Assembly (NCBI GenBank): GCA_008638375.1
Contig: CM018043.1
Span: 53,704,947 to 53,768,946 of the forward strand
Source: Nyssa sinensis
Taxonomy: Eukaryota; Streptophyta; Magnoliopsida; Cornales; Nyssaceae
Reading direction: 5' to 3'
Length of the DNA stretch: 64,000 nucleotides
Translations under genes and position numbers: made by a program
Shown: in pieces, positions 22,817-34,118 of the stretch
Layout: each line of letters begins with the position of its first letter
Position numbering within the stretch: position 1 is the first letter of the stretch
Notes under the pieces: generated by a model
Seen by the model: only the letters and a program-made list of their open reading frames with translations
What the model was told of the DNA's origin: nothing
The model's database searches: none

Positions 22817-24960
22817 TTTGCTATTGCCACACCCTTCAAATCTCAACTCTGAAACCAATCCCCACAAAACTGCTATTTCAGTAAGATTTACCATCTGATA
22901 AGAAAGAGTAGAAATGTACACTGGAAAACAGAGCATAAAACACTAACCATAACACTCCTCTTTAAACAAACAAGAGAGTAAACAGATGGGACGCGTCTGG
23001 AAAAAGAACCAGACCCACCAATCCAAATGACCAAATGGGTCCTCAGAAACCTCTACTAAGACTCAAAAACCCCACTTATCTTCTTGCATTGCAGCACCCA
23101 GTACTAGTAATCAATTGATCGTTTCCCGTGAAGAGCCCGAACGAAACAAATGTAAAATGCTTGCAATGAACTCACAAATACAGGGGAGAAAATTAGAAAA
23201 AGATGACCCTTTTGACCAGCGTGTCTTCTTCGTGAAGGGACTCCCCCAAATCTGTCAGCTTTTGGGCAATGGAGGGACTTTTGGTATTAAAAGAAGTAGA
23301 GCAGTTAGTGGGTTTGGTTGGAGAAAGTCTCCTCTCCTGCTGGACCATATAATGTCAAAGTGTATAAAATTAGTAATTTTTTTGAGAACTAAATGGACAA
23401 ACCAGAGGAAGATAAATAGTGGCCATGGAGTTGATAATGGTTAAGATATATGAATAAAAACCCATTACCCACATTCTATAGTCTTGTCGGGAAGCAAGTG
23501 AGAGCCGGTGATAGTCCCCCCATTTGCCCTCTGTGTATATTTTTTTTGGAAGGACCTCTGTGTATATTGTTAGAGGATTTCATGAATTCATCAGAATTTG
23601 ACCATTTTTTTTTCTGTTTTGAGTTTATTGTTTTTGAAGTTTTGACTTGCTTAGAAGATAACTGCCATAGGAAGAAAAGAAGATTTTGGTTTCTGAGAAT
23701 TTTTACTCTAATAATTTTTTGGTACATAATGAATTAATTATTTTGATCCATGATCATAAATATCTTATCGAACAATATATATTTTATATTTTTTATGTAT
23801 TTTATTTATTTTTTATTTAATATCAATTTTATTACGCATTTAAATACTTTTGCATAACATATATAATTTACAGTCTAACCAATATTTCTATTACACTCTA
23901 GTGACAGATTGTAATGTATAGCACTTCATTCATATTGAATGAAATGGCAAAAAAAAAATAACCCAAAAAATTAAAAGAAAGAATGCTGAATTTGAAAAAA
24001 AAAAAAAAAGAAAATTGGATGGTAGACAATTTTACATATATTTTATTAATGTTTTGATTCAAACTCATGACATTACACTAAAGGGATAAGAATTTGTCAT
24101 CACTTAGGCGATGACTTTCAGATAATATACAATAATACCACATCAAAATGTTAAAAAAACTTGAATAGTGCCTAATCCTTTTTAAGACAACTAAATTGTT
24201 TGTTGAATTGTCTTGCTGTTTATTAATACTATTCGCCATTCAAAAAATAGGCCAATCATATTGCACGCTTTCAATTATTCACCTGTAATTTATATTGAAT
24301 CAATTTTTGTCTTTTATCTGAACTGTTCTAGAATTATAAGAAACATAATTATGATTGATATATGAGTTAAATTCATCAAATTATGCTCTACCATCCCTGT
24401 CAGCCTCTTATGAGCACTGTTCGAAATGGGTTGTCTCTCCATATGTGCACTGTAGATGAGGATATTATGCCTAAAACAAAAGCAGGGCACCTCAAAAGGT
24501 GAGGAAGGTTGAAAGAAACATTGGATGCTTGAAGTTGAAGTTAAAGGGTAATGAGGTTTTGTTTTTGGGGTTTCTTTTGTCTAATTTTCCCCTTGTTTTG
24601 GCTTTGAGGGATTATAGGATACCCACATTGTCCTTCAGTATCAAAGCGACTAACGTTTGTCACAGAATCTATAAATAAAATAAGGTAAATGGGCCTTGAC
24701 CTTTTCTAACATCGAGACAAAAGGAAAAGATGTTTGTGGGAAGGTTGTCAGCTCTGTCTTTTTGTCGTGATGTTAGACCTACTGAGAAAAAGCTTCTTTT
24801 TTTATTTTTTACAGCTACAAATGAGAGAGATAAACAGAGGGAGGAGAGAGACAGAGACTACAATTCTTTAATGGCAACCTTTTATGTTGGAAATTGCAGA
24901 AAAGACCAAAAGTTTACTGGAAGCACATGTCTATAGACTCTAATACTAGGTTGGTTTGGA
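22817..24960. other. upstream region of the DUF547 gene and intergenic DNA
   Basis: The 5'UTR and promoter of the minus-strand gene must lie from 22817 upward. No TATA box stands out. A 109-codon plus-strand frame at 23115-23444 overlaps this region and has no recognisable domain. Poly(A) and AT-rich tracts occur at 23700-24010. Confidence 0.5.
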
Positions 24961-24980
24961 CTGAAAAGAAATATGGCCAT

Positions 24981-25194
24981 TTTGTTAAACCTTTGGCTAG
25001 TGCTTCTCACCATCATATGTGGTACGATAATAACCTTAAGTCTTAAATATATATATATATATATATAAACAAGTGAAACTTCTATTTTATCTTATTATCA
25101 GGTTTATATGAGTAAGTCAGATGGGTAGTTCTTTTTCTCTGTCAAAATTGAAAAGATCCTAGAAAAAATTATGTAAACAATAGGAGTAAGTAAT
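24981..25194. repeat. direct repeat, left copy (about 1063 bp apart)
   Basis: tttgttaaacc...gtgcttct...catatgtggta...gaaacttctattttatctt...gtaaacaat. Repeated at 26044-26262 with scattered substitutions and a different length (AT)n. Confidence 0.7.
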
Positions 25195-25231
25195 GTTCTG
25201 CAGAATTAATCAAATCCAACAATGAATTAAT

Positions 25232-25291
25232 ATTAAAAAACAAAGATAAGCAAAAAGTAAAATTAAAAAACAAAGATAAGCAAAAAGTAAA
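25232..25291. repeat. perfect 30-bp tandem duplication
   Basis: Two adjacent identical 30-mers starting attaaaaaacaaagataagc, at 25232 and 25262. Confidence 0.85.
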
Positions 25292-26043
25292 CTTAAAGAC
25301 ATATAATATACATAATTTGATAAGATATTTATGTCTATAAAAAATAATGATTAATCTACTATGTATAAAAAATTATAAGAATGAAATACTCACAAATCAA
25401 AAATCTTTGTTTATACCCAATGACGACCTACCTTACACGCATAACCCTAGAGAAAATATATTGTTATATATGTAGGATCGGCGTTGAAAAATCTACGTGC
25501 ATTCAAATGTAAAAAAAATTTCTATTCAAAAAACAACCTCTCCTCAAGGATACTATTGAAATAATATTCAAAACAAAATTGGATCAAAATGTAAGCATGT
25601 GTATAAACTTTATACTAAAATGAAGGATGGCTATTTTGTAACGCAACATGTAAATGTGAAAAAAAACTCAAAACATATTAAATTTCTAATAAACCAAGAA
25701 ACACTGGAATTACTCACCCAATAAAAAAAAAGCTCTCTCCAATTTTAAAATTGAAATATTATTAATAAATTTTATAATAATGTTTGAATACATCATATTT
25801 TAAGGTTAAGAGTACTAATCCGAATAGGAGGCTACTAATCCGATTATAGAATTACTAATTTCTTATTCTTGTAACCTAAGAAACTCCTACTAATAGTATG
25901 AACAAAATTAGGAAACCAAATATCACAAAAACGGGTCAAAAAGTCGGGTCAAATTTTTTTCCAAGTGTGCCGTGATAGTGATGAGCAACTCACACACTAT
26001 TCATTTTTCGAGTCATCAAAAACCCGTCAGTTGTTTTACATCA

Positions 26044-26262
26044 TTTGTTAAACCATTGACCAGTGCTTCTTCTCACTGTCATATGTGGTAGGATAATAAT
26101 CTTTAAATTTTATACATATATAAACAAATGAAACTTCTATTTTATCTTATTATCAGTTTTATATGAGTAAGTCAGATGGGTGGTTCTTTTTCAATGTCAA
26201 AATTGAAAAGCTACCATAAAAAAATTATGTAAACAATATTATTTGAATTTGGGAGTAAGTGA
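26044..26262. repeat. direct repeat, right copy
   Basis: Partner of 24981-25194. The DNA between the copies has no gene; it contains a stretch (about 25930-26035) shared with 16390-16495. Confidence 0.7.
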
Positions 26263-27115
26263 AGCATCAATTTTCAAATGAAACCAACAGACATGCTTTG
26301 TGGTTTCCTGAATAGTTGCGTTGCATTCATGATATTCTATGACTGGATTACTAAAAATAACATCCCATATTTTACTTATTTACTATAGACAGAGTACTCT
26401 GTCACTGAGATTCTTCTCGAAATGCAATTAGTTTCTAAACACAAGATTTGGTTCGATACCCATGTGTTGCTATGATTTGAAATCAAAGAAAATTGTTTTT
26501 GAATAGCAGCCTAAGGTGTTTATGGCTTCTAACAAGACTAATGTGATTATAAATTTTATTACAGTTTCTATGAATTAAGAGACAGTTTCTGCATTTCCAG
26601 TTTTCAAGAAACCATGCACAAAATTCAATCCAAAAAATAACAAAAGAAGACAAATAAGAACTATAAAATCTAAAGAAGTGAATTTCAAAAACAATTGCTT
26701 TTTGCCCTCTTGTTTTGCTCGTTTCACTGTATAACTGTTTGTTCTTTGTGGTAAGAAATTTTAGTATAAGAAAGAAACAATAGTAATGTAAGATCATGAA
26801 AAACAGTGGTGAAAGTGAAATGTACAACAAAAATATGTTGAAATCCGCATGATCATTATATTCATTTCTCACCCTGAATTTGCATGAAAATTAACCTTTG
26901 TTTTTTTATGAGTAACATTGATCCTTTTAAGTGTAACTAAATTGTGATGCAAATGTATATGATATGGGATGTTCGGAAGACTCCATTTAATATTTGGGAG
27001 CAACATTTCTGCTTGTGTTTTTGTACCATCAAAAGGTGAAGTGCCCTTATCACATCTGTGTTGAAACATGAATCCGAATCTTTTCTTCTCGATTTGTGAC
27101 TACTGATACACGCAC

Positions 27116-27122
<7 letters not shown>
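26263..27122. other. intergenic, nothing recognised
   Basis: A 129-codon minus-strand frame at 26483-26872 is Phe/Leu/Ile-rich because of AT-rich composition and has no family features. Confidence 0.5.

Positions 27123-27209
<87 letters not shown>
27123..27209. repeat. compound (TA)n(GA)n microsatellite
   Basis: About 16 TA units followed by about 27 GA units, among the longest simple repeats in the window. Confidence 0.95.
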
Positions 27210-27211
<2 letters not shown>

Positions 27212-27231
27212 CCTTATTGTTGGGTGAGCAA

Positions 27232-27438
27232 TCAGGAGGAGCGGTTGTAAGTTTTGAGAGAGTGTAGAATCCCAAAATTAGGCAGATAAAGCGAACTTTC
27301 CAAAGGCATTTGGACAAGTGAGTCAATGCCAATGATATATGGATGCAAAAAAGGCATCTCTGCTTCCCAAGGTTGCCCCACTCTTCCATCAATATTGTAA
27401 AGAAGATGGTCCACAAATTCAATTGGCGATGCATGAAT
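27232..27438 (-). other. orphan candidate terminal exon, 68 codons
   Basis: Minus-strand frame opening right after an acceptor-like 'taaataacag' and ending in TGA. Its translation (from IHASPIEFVDHLLYNIDGR through EMPFLHPYIIGIDSL to TYNRSS) has normal amino-acid composition, unlike the AT-driven frames around it. I do not recognise the family. No convincing upstream exon was found on the minus strand at 27440-29100, so it may be an exon of an undetected gene, a pseudogene fragment, or chance. Confidence 0.25.
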
Positions 27439-27439
27439 C

Positions 27440-30400
27440 TGTTATTTAAGAGTCTCACTCAAACAGGGTTAAACATTTCAAACTTAATAGGTAATATGAA
27501 ACCAAGCACCACAACCACCACTGCACTATGACACTACAGATATTTTACAAGTGATTCACTTTCGTCACTTGCATACCCAACCATGAATGTAATGCACACG
27601 CTCGCACCACAAGCTAGTAACCATGGCTTTGCTCTGAAAGAAAAAGCTAACATTATTACTACAACTGCGTAAACAATGTTAGAAACTCTAAAAAAATAAA
27701 TGAAATGCTTTCAATCTTAAACCAAACCTTATCATAAAAAAAAAAATCTTAGAACAAACCTCTCCGTGATTAGTGCAAACTCCTTAACTCAAAGACTGAC
27801 CCGTGATAGGATCCTATGGCTTTGATCCAACATCAAATCAAGTGCTTTTAGTTGCCTTGGTTGGGGGAATGGGCGCGTATAGAAGGGTTCACAGCATTTC
27901 ATCTTACAGAACCACAAAGAAGCATTATGGGGGATGACTGAAACCTAGTCACCTAGACATACCAAAAAAACCCAAAAAAACAAACAAACTGAAACGCACT
28001 TCTTGGTGCTAAGAAGGTGTCAAGCATGATTTTGTTACAAAATTGAACCCACAAAAAAAAAAAATTTGAACATTGAAAAATGTATCTTTAACAATCAAAC
28101 TTCTGGGAGATAGAAAACCTGCCACATTGTTTTCATATCCAACACACACATGGGTTTCACATTGTTTTGAAAGTGAAACCATTTTCTTCATTTCTGGTTT
28201 CATATCCAATAGGATCACATTTTGCAAGAGAACATGCATCTACACACTTTGGCGCAATTGATCAAACCTGTGTACTAAACTCCAAATTAAGAGAGTTTAC
28301 TTCTTATACACAATTAATTTACTTGGTTGTCACATCAATGCAAGCAAATTATGGAAGTGACCCCACTGGGTATAGATTTCAATTTTTAACAGTGAATTCA
28401 GCTTCTTACAATGTATTACAGCATTAGCCTTTTTCTTATTCAAACATTCTCTATAGGAGTTCTGAAGGACTTGATTGATTGAAAGGTTGATTTTGGGGGG
28501 GCCAAACAAGACTATATCTTTTAAATTAATCTAAGAGGAACTTCAACCACTAATTCATCAGAGGTAGCACAGCTTATGTCATCTCATTTGGAAAAGAATA
28601 GGGACATATGAAGTGCTTGTGCTTCAAGGCTTCAACCCCCAACCCCACCCAATTGAATAATGCCATCCCTGAACACTTAAATTAGGAACATTTTCAAATT
28701 TTAATTCCACTATTCCAAGAATTGAATTGAAATCAGTCATATTCATACTCATAAAATATTATATAGTTTTTTTCAATGCATGCAATCATTTTTTTCCTTC
28801 TGGCCCACTTTGTGTATTCATTGTAAAGCATGCTTGTCACTATGCAGTACTACTTCTAAAGATGTACACAATACACTTTTACACGTATATGTAAAGGAAA
28901 GGATGTTGTGGCAAGGGAACCTAGCTTCTCTGTAACTAATATATATTATTGAACAAGTAGAATAAAATCTTTTACTTTCAACTCTTTTTAAGCAGATCAT
29001 TTCCCCATCTATCCTAGATTTACCTTTCTTCAATAGAATAAAGGGTTTCATAAAGAAAAAGGAGACTACTAATCAATAGGCCGGGAAAATTGGCCTAAAT
29101 TCTAGTTACCGTTATTTTTAAACATTTAGCAGCAGAAACTTTTGTAGAAGCAGCAATAAAACCACATGTAAATGAACTGGAAAAAATTTAGCCAAACTGA
29201 CAGCTTCAACATAACGGGAAGCACATGAACAGAATGGTTAATTGTGTGTGGTTCCACTGAAAAGGTAGAAACTTGGCCTGGGCTTCATGGACCAATACTT
29301 AACTGGTGTGGGCTAAGGACAAATCTAAATTTTCAAGGTTTAGGACTTAATTCTGATTAAATTAGGTATTGTCAATTGAATTTCACTAACAATCTAGTCT
29401 CTCTTTTCCTTTTCCCCTATAACATATGGTTTTTCAACTAGCCATAGGAAGGGCACCATCTGAGCATCAAATGAACATGATCTGATGGAAACTAGTTAAT
29501 AAAGATTAGGAAATAGCTTAACTGCTGGATCCTTGACAATGTTGGCGGGCAAACAAAGAGGCATTTTTCATGAGTAGGTCTAGATTATCATGTGACAGTA
29601 TGCCTTATCCAATAAAATTCTATCATATGTAATATAATTCACTGAAAAAGATAAATTATAATACACATGACACATTACTATTGAAAAGGTGCCCATTCAA
29701 GAATTTTCTAAGAAGTAGAACCAATTGATCAGGCACAAAATCACAATAACTTGGCAGGAAGTCATGAGCAGATTGAGTTAGTAAGGGAATAAGGACCACA
29801 CTGAGCTCATGTTACAATCATTCCATGATGCACTGAGGACGTGCATGTAGTGCAGCACTGAAACAAAGAAAGTGCAGTATATATACTCCAATTGCAAACC
29901 CTTTTTATGGCACAACTGACCTTTTGAATTTGAAAGAATGGCTTCTTTTCCTTTAGACAGGACGGTAGCATGAGTAGTTAAAACAAGTGAATGATTTGAA
30001 ATTTGAGTTATTCCATGGAATAACTTAGAGAATGATACTTACAAAGTCAAAGAAAATTATGTTTGAGGAGACTTAGAATCCACTTTTTAGGCGATATCAA
30101 TCCAAGTATTTCTAATGAAACATTTTTTCCTTAGAACTTGTGGGTTGGGTTAAGCCGAATAAATAGGAAAGCATTAGAAGTTAGAACATAGCTTAAAAGG
30201 GATCATTACAAGAGAAAATGGTTGCTCAATTAAAGGTTTAAGAATTTTGCTAGATGCAATATTTGAAAATTTACAATGTCATTCATCCGTGTAATGCACA
30301 AGCTGATGCTTGCACAAGATAATTTAATGTAAAAATAAAACTTTGGTATGTGACCAATGTTTATATTTGTCTAAATGATTTTGCTTTGAAAACTCATTAT

Positions 30401-30520
30401 TGTGAAAAATATTTATAATAATATTAAAAAAATAAATAAATCTGACGATATTCAGAATAAAAAAAAATAAACAATTGAAAACCCAATTACAAAATCTAAT
30501 GGTAATAACAAATTCAGTGG
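27440..30520. other. intergenic, no gene recognised
   Basis: Several short frames on both strands (for example 28009-28239 minus, 28073-28261 plus) have no start context, splice pattern or domain. No transposon termini recognised. Confidence 0.5.
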
Positions 30521-30786
30521 GCGTTACCGCTTTTCACATCACAAACGCCCAAAACGAAACGTAGGTAGCGCATCTCGAAATCTACAAAATTCGAGAAATT
30601 TTCCCCAAAAGCACAGCACATAAATGAAAATCCTAAAATTAGTCCCGCGGCACGTTACGGAACTAAACCTATAGAAGCGCGCTTCGTCCCCCTCAAATCA
30701 ATCTTCATTAGGTATTTTTTTTTACCAAACCACTTTTATTCCCACCCCGTATTGCCCTGCCTCCACTTTCTCTCTCTCTCTCTCTC
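30521..30786 (+). promoter_or_regulatory. SUVR5 core promoter region with CT-rich initiator patch
   Basis: Composition shifts from AT-rich to GC-richer with several CpG (cgtaggtagcgcatctcg, cccgcggcacgttacgg, gaagcgcgcttcgtc). It ends in a pyrimidine patch including (TC)n at 30769-30786, the usual signature of TATA-less, broadly expressed plant promoters. The exact transcription start is not visible. Confidence 0.5.
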
Positions 30787-30993
30787 CTCCCCACTTTCTC
30801 TCTCTAGACTTTGATTTTCTCTATCATATTGGACCTGGGGCACGTCCACACCCATTCGCTGAAACAAAAAATCTGGTCACTCACTCGCTACATCTCTATA
30901 GTGTGAGAGGGAAAAAACAAAGAAAAAAGAACAAATTCAGCCCCCATGGCCATGCCAACAACCATGGGAAATAAGTTGATCTTCACTGCAAAG
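30787..30993 (+). other. SUVR5: SUVR5 5'UTR exon 1 with upstream ATGs
   Basis: Probable non-coding first exon ending at GCAAAG|GTACAT. It contains three in-frame ATGs (30946, 30952, 30964) that open a 16-codon frame up to the donor. If spliced to 34049 (ttgaacag acceptor) this frame ends two codons later at TGA, making an 18-aa upstream ORF. If spliced to 34110 it reads in frame into the SUVR5 ATG. The 5' boundary is approximate. Confidence 0.5.
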
Positions 30994-32538
30994 GTACATT
31001 ACCATCATTTTTCTCCATATATCTTCTAAGTCTCTTCTGTGTATTTTGCTGAGGCATGACATTGTTTATATATGTAACATTGTATAGTTATGTTTTATTA
31101 TGACCTAGCTCATTCCCTCAAAATTATTACTCTCCAAAAAAGGACAAACAAACAAAAACTTTCATGGATTGATTCAATGTTTTTAATTAATCAACCCTAA
31201 GTTAATGTTTCTGCTGATTGTGATTTGGTACACTGGGTCAATGATTGGGGGACTTTTTATTCGGACCCACCTTTTTTTTCTTCTGTTGTTTTCAGGTCTG
31301 ATTTTAGGTTCGAGGCATGTTTTACACATTGATGATCTTCGTGGGTATTGTTGATTTCTGTAGGCTTTTTGTTCTATTACCCTCTTAAGTTAAGATAAAT
31401 GTAGGGTTTTAATGCGATTTCTTTGATGGTTCTTGAAATTTTGTCTGATCGATTTGGGGTTTTACTGAATAATCAGTGCAATTTAAAGGTCTTCCACTGC
31501 TTACTCAGATATGGATAATTGAGATGGCTAATGATTGTTGCATTTAATTTTTCTCACGCTGAGCCAATTAGTTTTGTTGCAATGTTATATAGCAGTGTTA
31601 TTATGGTATAGCAGATTCTAAAAAAGCTGTGTTTTGGATATAATGCTGAATCAGTCAATTTGAGCAACTTTATTCTATCATTTCTTGTCAAATACATATA
31701 CATATACATACTTATATATAAATTTATATAATTTTTTTTCCTGTAACTACATCCCGGATTTATCTATTTTATGGTACTGTTTAAGTTAATTATTTTCGGT
31801 TTCAACTTATAAAAAAAAATTGTTCTAGGTTTCACAAAGATGCAGGGTTAGCTCTTTAATCATCATTTTACTATAGCTTGGTTGATTTAGTTTTTATATA
31901 ATAAATGAGTAGCAGTTAAATTACTTATAATCTATGTATAATGAATTTGGCAACTTTAGCAGAACTCTTCTTCTTTTTTTTTTTATTTAATTTTCTTATG
32001 GGGGATATGTTTTTTCTTTAATTGGTTATGTATCAACTTGGGATTATGTCTTCTTAGGACTATTTTGGAAACCCTTGTTATTTTAGCTAATAGTTGTGAT
32101 TTTTTTTTTTGTTTTGGGGGGGGGGGGGGGGGCGTGGACAGCTGTCTTAATTTGTTTTATTTTCCGCTTACTTAGGGCGCTAGATGGGTAGACTAGAGAT
32201 GGACTTAATATTTGACATTATTTTTGCACAAAGTGGCTGCTCTCAGACTCAAACCCATATTCTCACACTGGATAATAATGAGGACGATGGACCTTTTTTT
32301 TTTTTGTGGTGGTGGTGTTTACACTATTAAGAAATGGCAGAGGCGTGTAGCATAGTGATTAAAATGCAGCCACAGCACCTTAGGGGGTGTGCTTTTAGTA
32401 GTTTGCTTCTCTAAACCGGTTCACATAATTTCCAGAAATTGTTTATTGGCAAATCCTTGTTGCTTTTTTTTTTTTTGGTTTATCAGTGCAAATCCTTGAA
32501 ATTTTTTCGTTTACTGATCATAAAAAAAGATCCTTGAA

Positions 32539-32658
32539 TATTTTTTTATAGGTAAATCACACACACACACACTCACTTTGCCCCTTAAGTGGACTTAAAC
32601 CCTCAACTTCTCATATGGGAAGGTGGAGAAGGTGCCAACCAAGTTAGAGCTTATTGGT
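32539..32658 (-). mobile_element. tRNA-derived SINE in SUVR5 intron 1, with target-site duplication
   Basis: On the minus strand it reads tagagc-like 'agctctaacttggttggca' (A-box-like), then gagggtttaagtccac (B-box-like), a (GT)n, and a short T/A tail. Flanked by aaagatccttgaa at 32526-32538 and 32659-32671, a perfect 13-bp duplication. Confidence 0.75.
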
Positions 32659-34118
32659 AAAGATCCTTGAAATTTTATAAGTGAAGATCATTTTTCAATT
32701 AAATGCAAAGCATCTCATTTTAGATTTTAAATTTCATTGCCAATCAACATATGGTGTGATGTGTAAGCAATCATATATGGGAAAAGCATGTGTTAATTTC
32801 CTATTTACTGTATAATTCTTGTCTTTTAAACTAAAAGTTTGAAGTTGTAAATATTAGTGGTTCCATCAGTTGATTTTTTTGGGATAAGTGTTCCATCAGT
32901 TGATCTAGTTTTCATCTTTTTTGCTGGTATCAGAAAATTTAATATTTCAGTTGAACAGACTGGTTTGGACCACTTGTTCAGTCAATTCTTGTTGAATTAG
33001 ATGCTGCAATAAATTTTGTGCGGGTATATATAAACATGCTTACTGTTTTTTAGGATTTACTTCATTAACTGCTAAATATTGTTGCAATAGTCGGAGATAA
33101 TTGGAAAGTTGGCCAATATTTTTTGGGATAATTTAGGAAAATAAAGTAGAAATTGAATTTTTTTTTTTTTGGGGGGTGGGGGGGCATAATTGAGCGAATT
33201 GCTAATTGGATCACACGATTTAAAACGTGGATCATTAGTGATTTAGAATGTAAGATTTAGCATTCCAATCTAAAATATCAAAAACTCTAAAAAATCATAC
33301 AACAAATAGAAAAATACACACATGCATCGTTGGAATTTTTATTTTATAATGGCTTCGATTCGTTGGAATTTTTCTAAACTTATTTCGTTTCAACCGAGTG
33401 ATTTGAAGAAACTTACCCCTAACATACCATGTTTTACAACAAGGGACGATCTCAGTTCCCGTGGAACGTACCATAATGATTCATGTTCCGAGTAACATTG
33501 GGTGGGGCAATGCATGTTAGACAATATATAAGCATAGTCTGTTTACTTGTCAAGAAGAAGAAGAAGACCTCTAGTTAATATCTGCTGTTTGATTTTTACT
33601 CTGGTGTGAGCTCCTTTGATTTTCCCTCTTTGGGGGGGAGCTCCTTGCCCATGGTTGGCTTGCTGATCACATCCATATTTTGTCTCTGGTTATTTTCCCA
33701 CTGAATGTTCAAATGTTTACAATGGCCAGCCAGATTCAAATGTTACCTTGTTTTGTAGCTTATAAAGTCTAGTTGCAGTGGTTTGACAAAATTTCTAACC
33801 CAAGAACTTTCCTTTTTACACTTTTTTATACTTTGTGAGATAGCACAACACACTCACATATGCATGCATGCATGTACATATGCATTTACACATTCTGGAT
33901 AATGATTAGTTATGTAATCTTAACTACATACATAAGAAGTATTTCATTGCATCTATATTTAGTTTCATCCTTTATTGATGCATCATGGGTAAATTTTCCA
34001 TACATGCTCATCTGACTTTTCCATGTGGTTTGAGCTTTGTTTGAACAGGGTAGGTGAGTGGGATGTAATCGGCAATGTTATAGACATTATATGGCATTAC
34101 AGATTATAGTGTGGAACT

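Noticed and set aside
23115..23444. 109-codon plus-strand frame upstream of the DUF547 gene
   Set aside because: Antisense to the likely promoter/5'UTR of the DUF547 gene; no recognisable domain.
26483..26872. 129-codon minus-strand frame rich in Phe/Leu/Ile
   Set aside because: Composition is what AT-rich DNA gives by chance; no membrane-protein family pattern or gene context.
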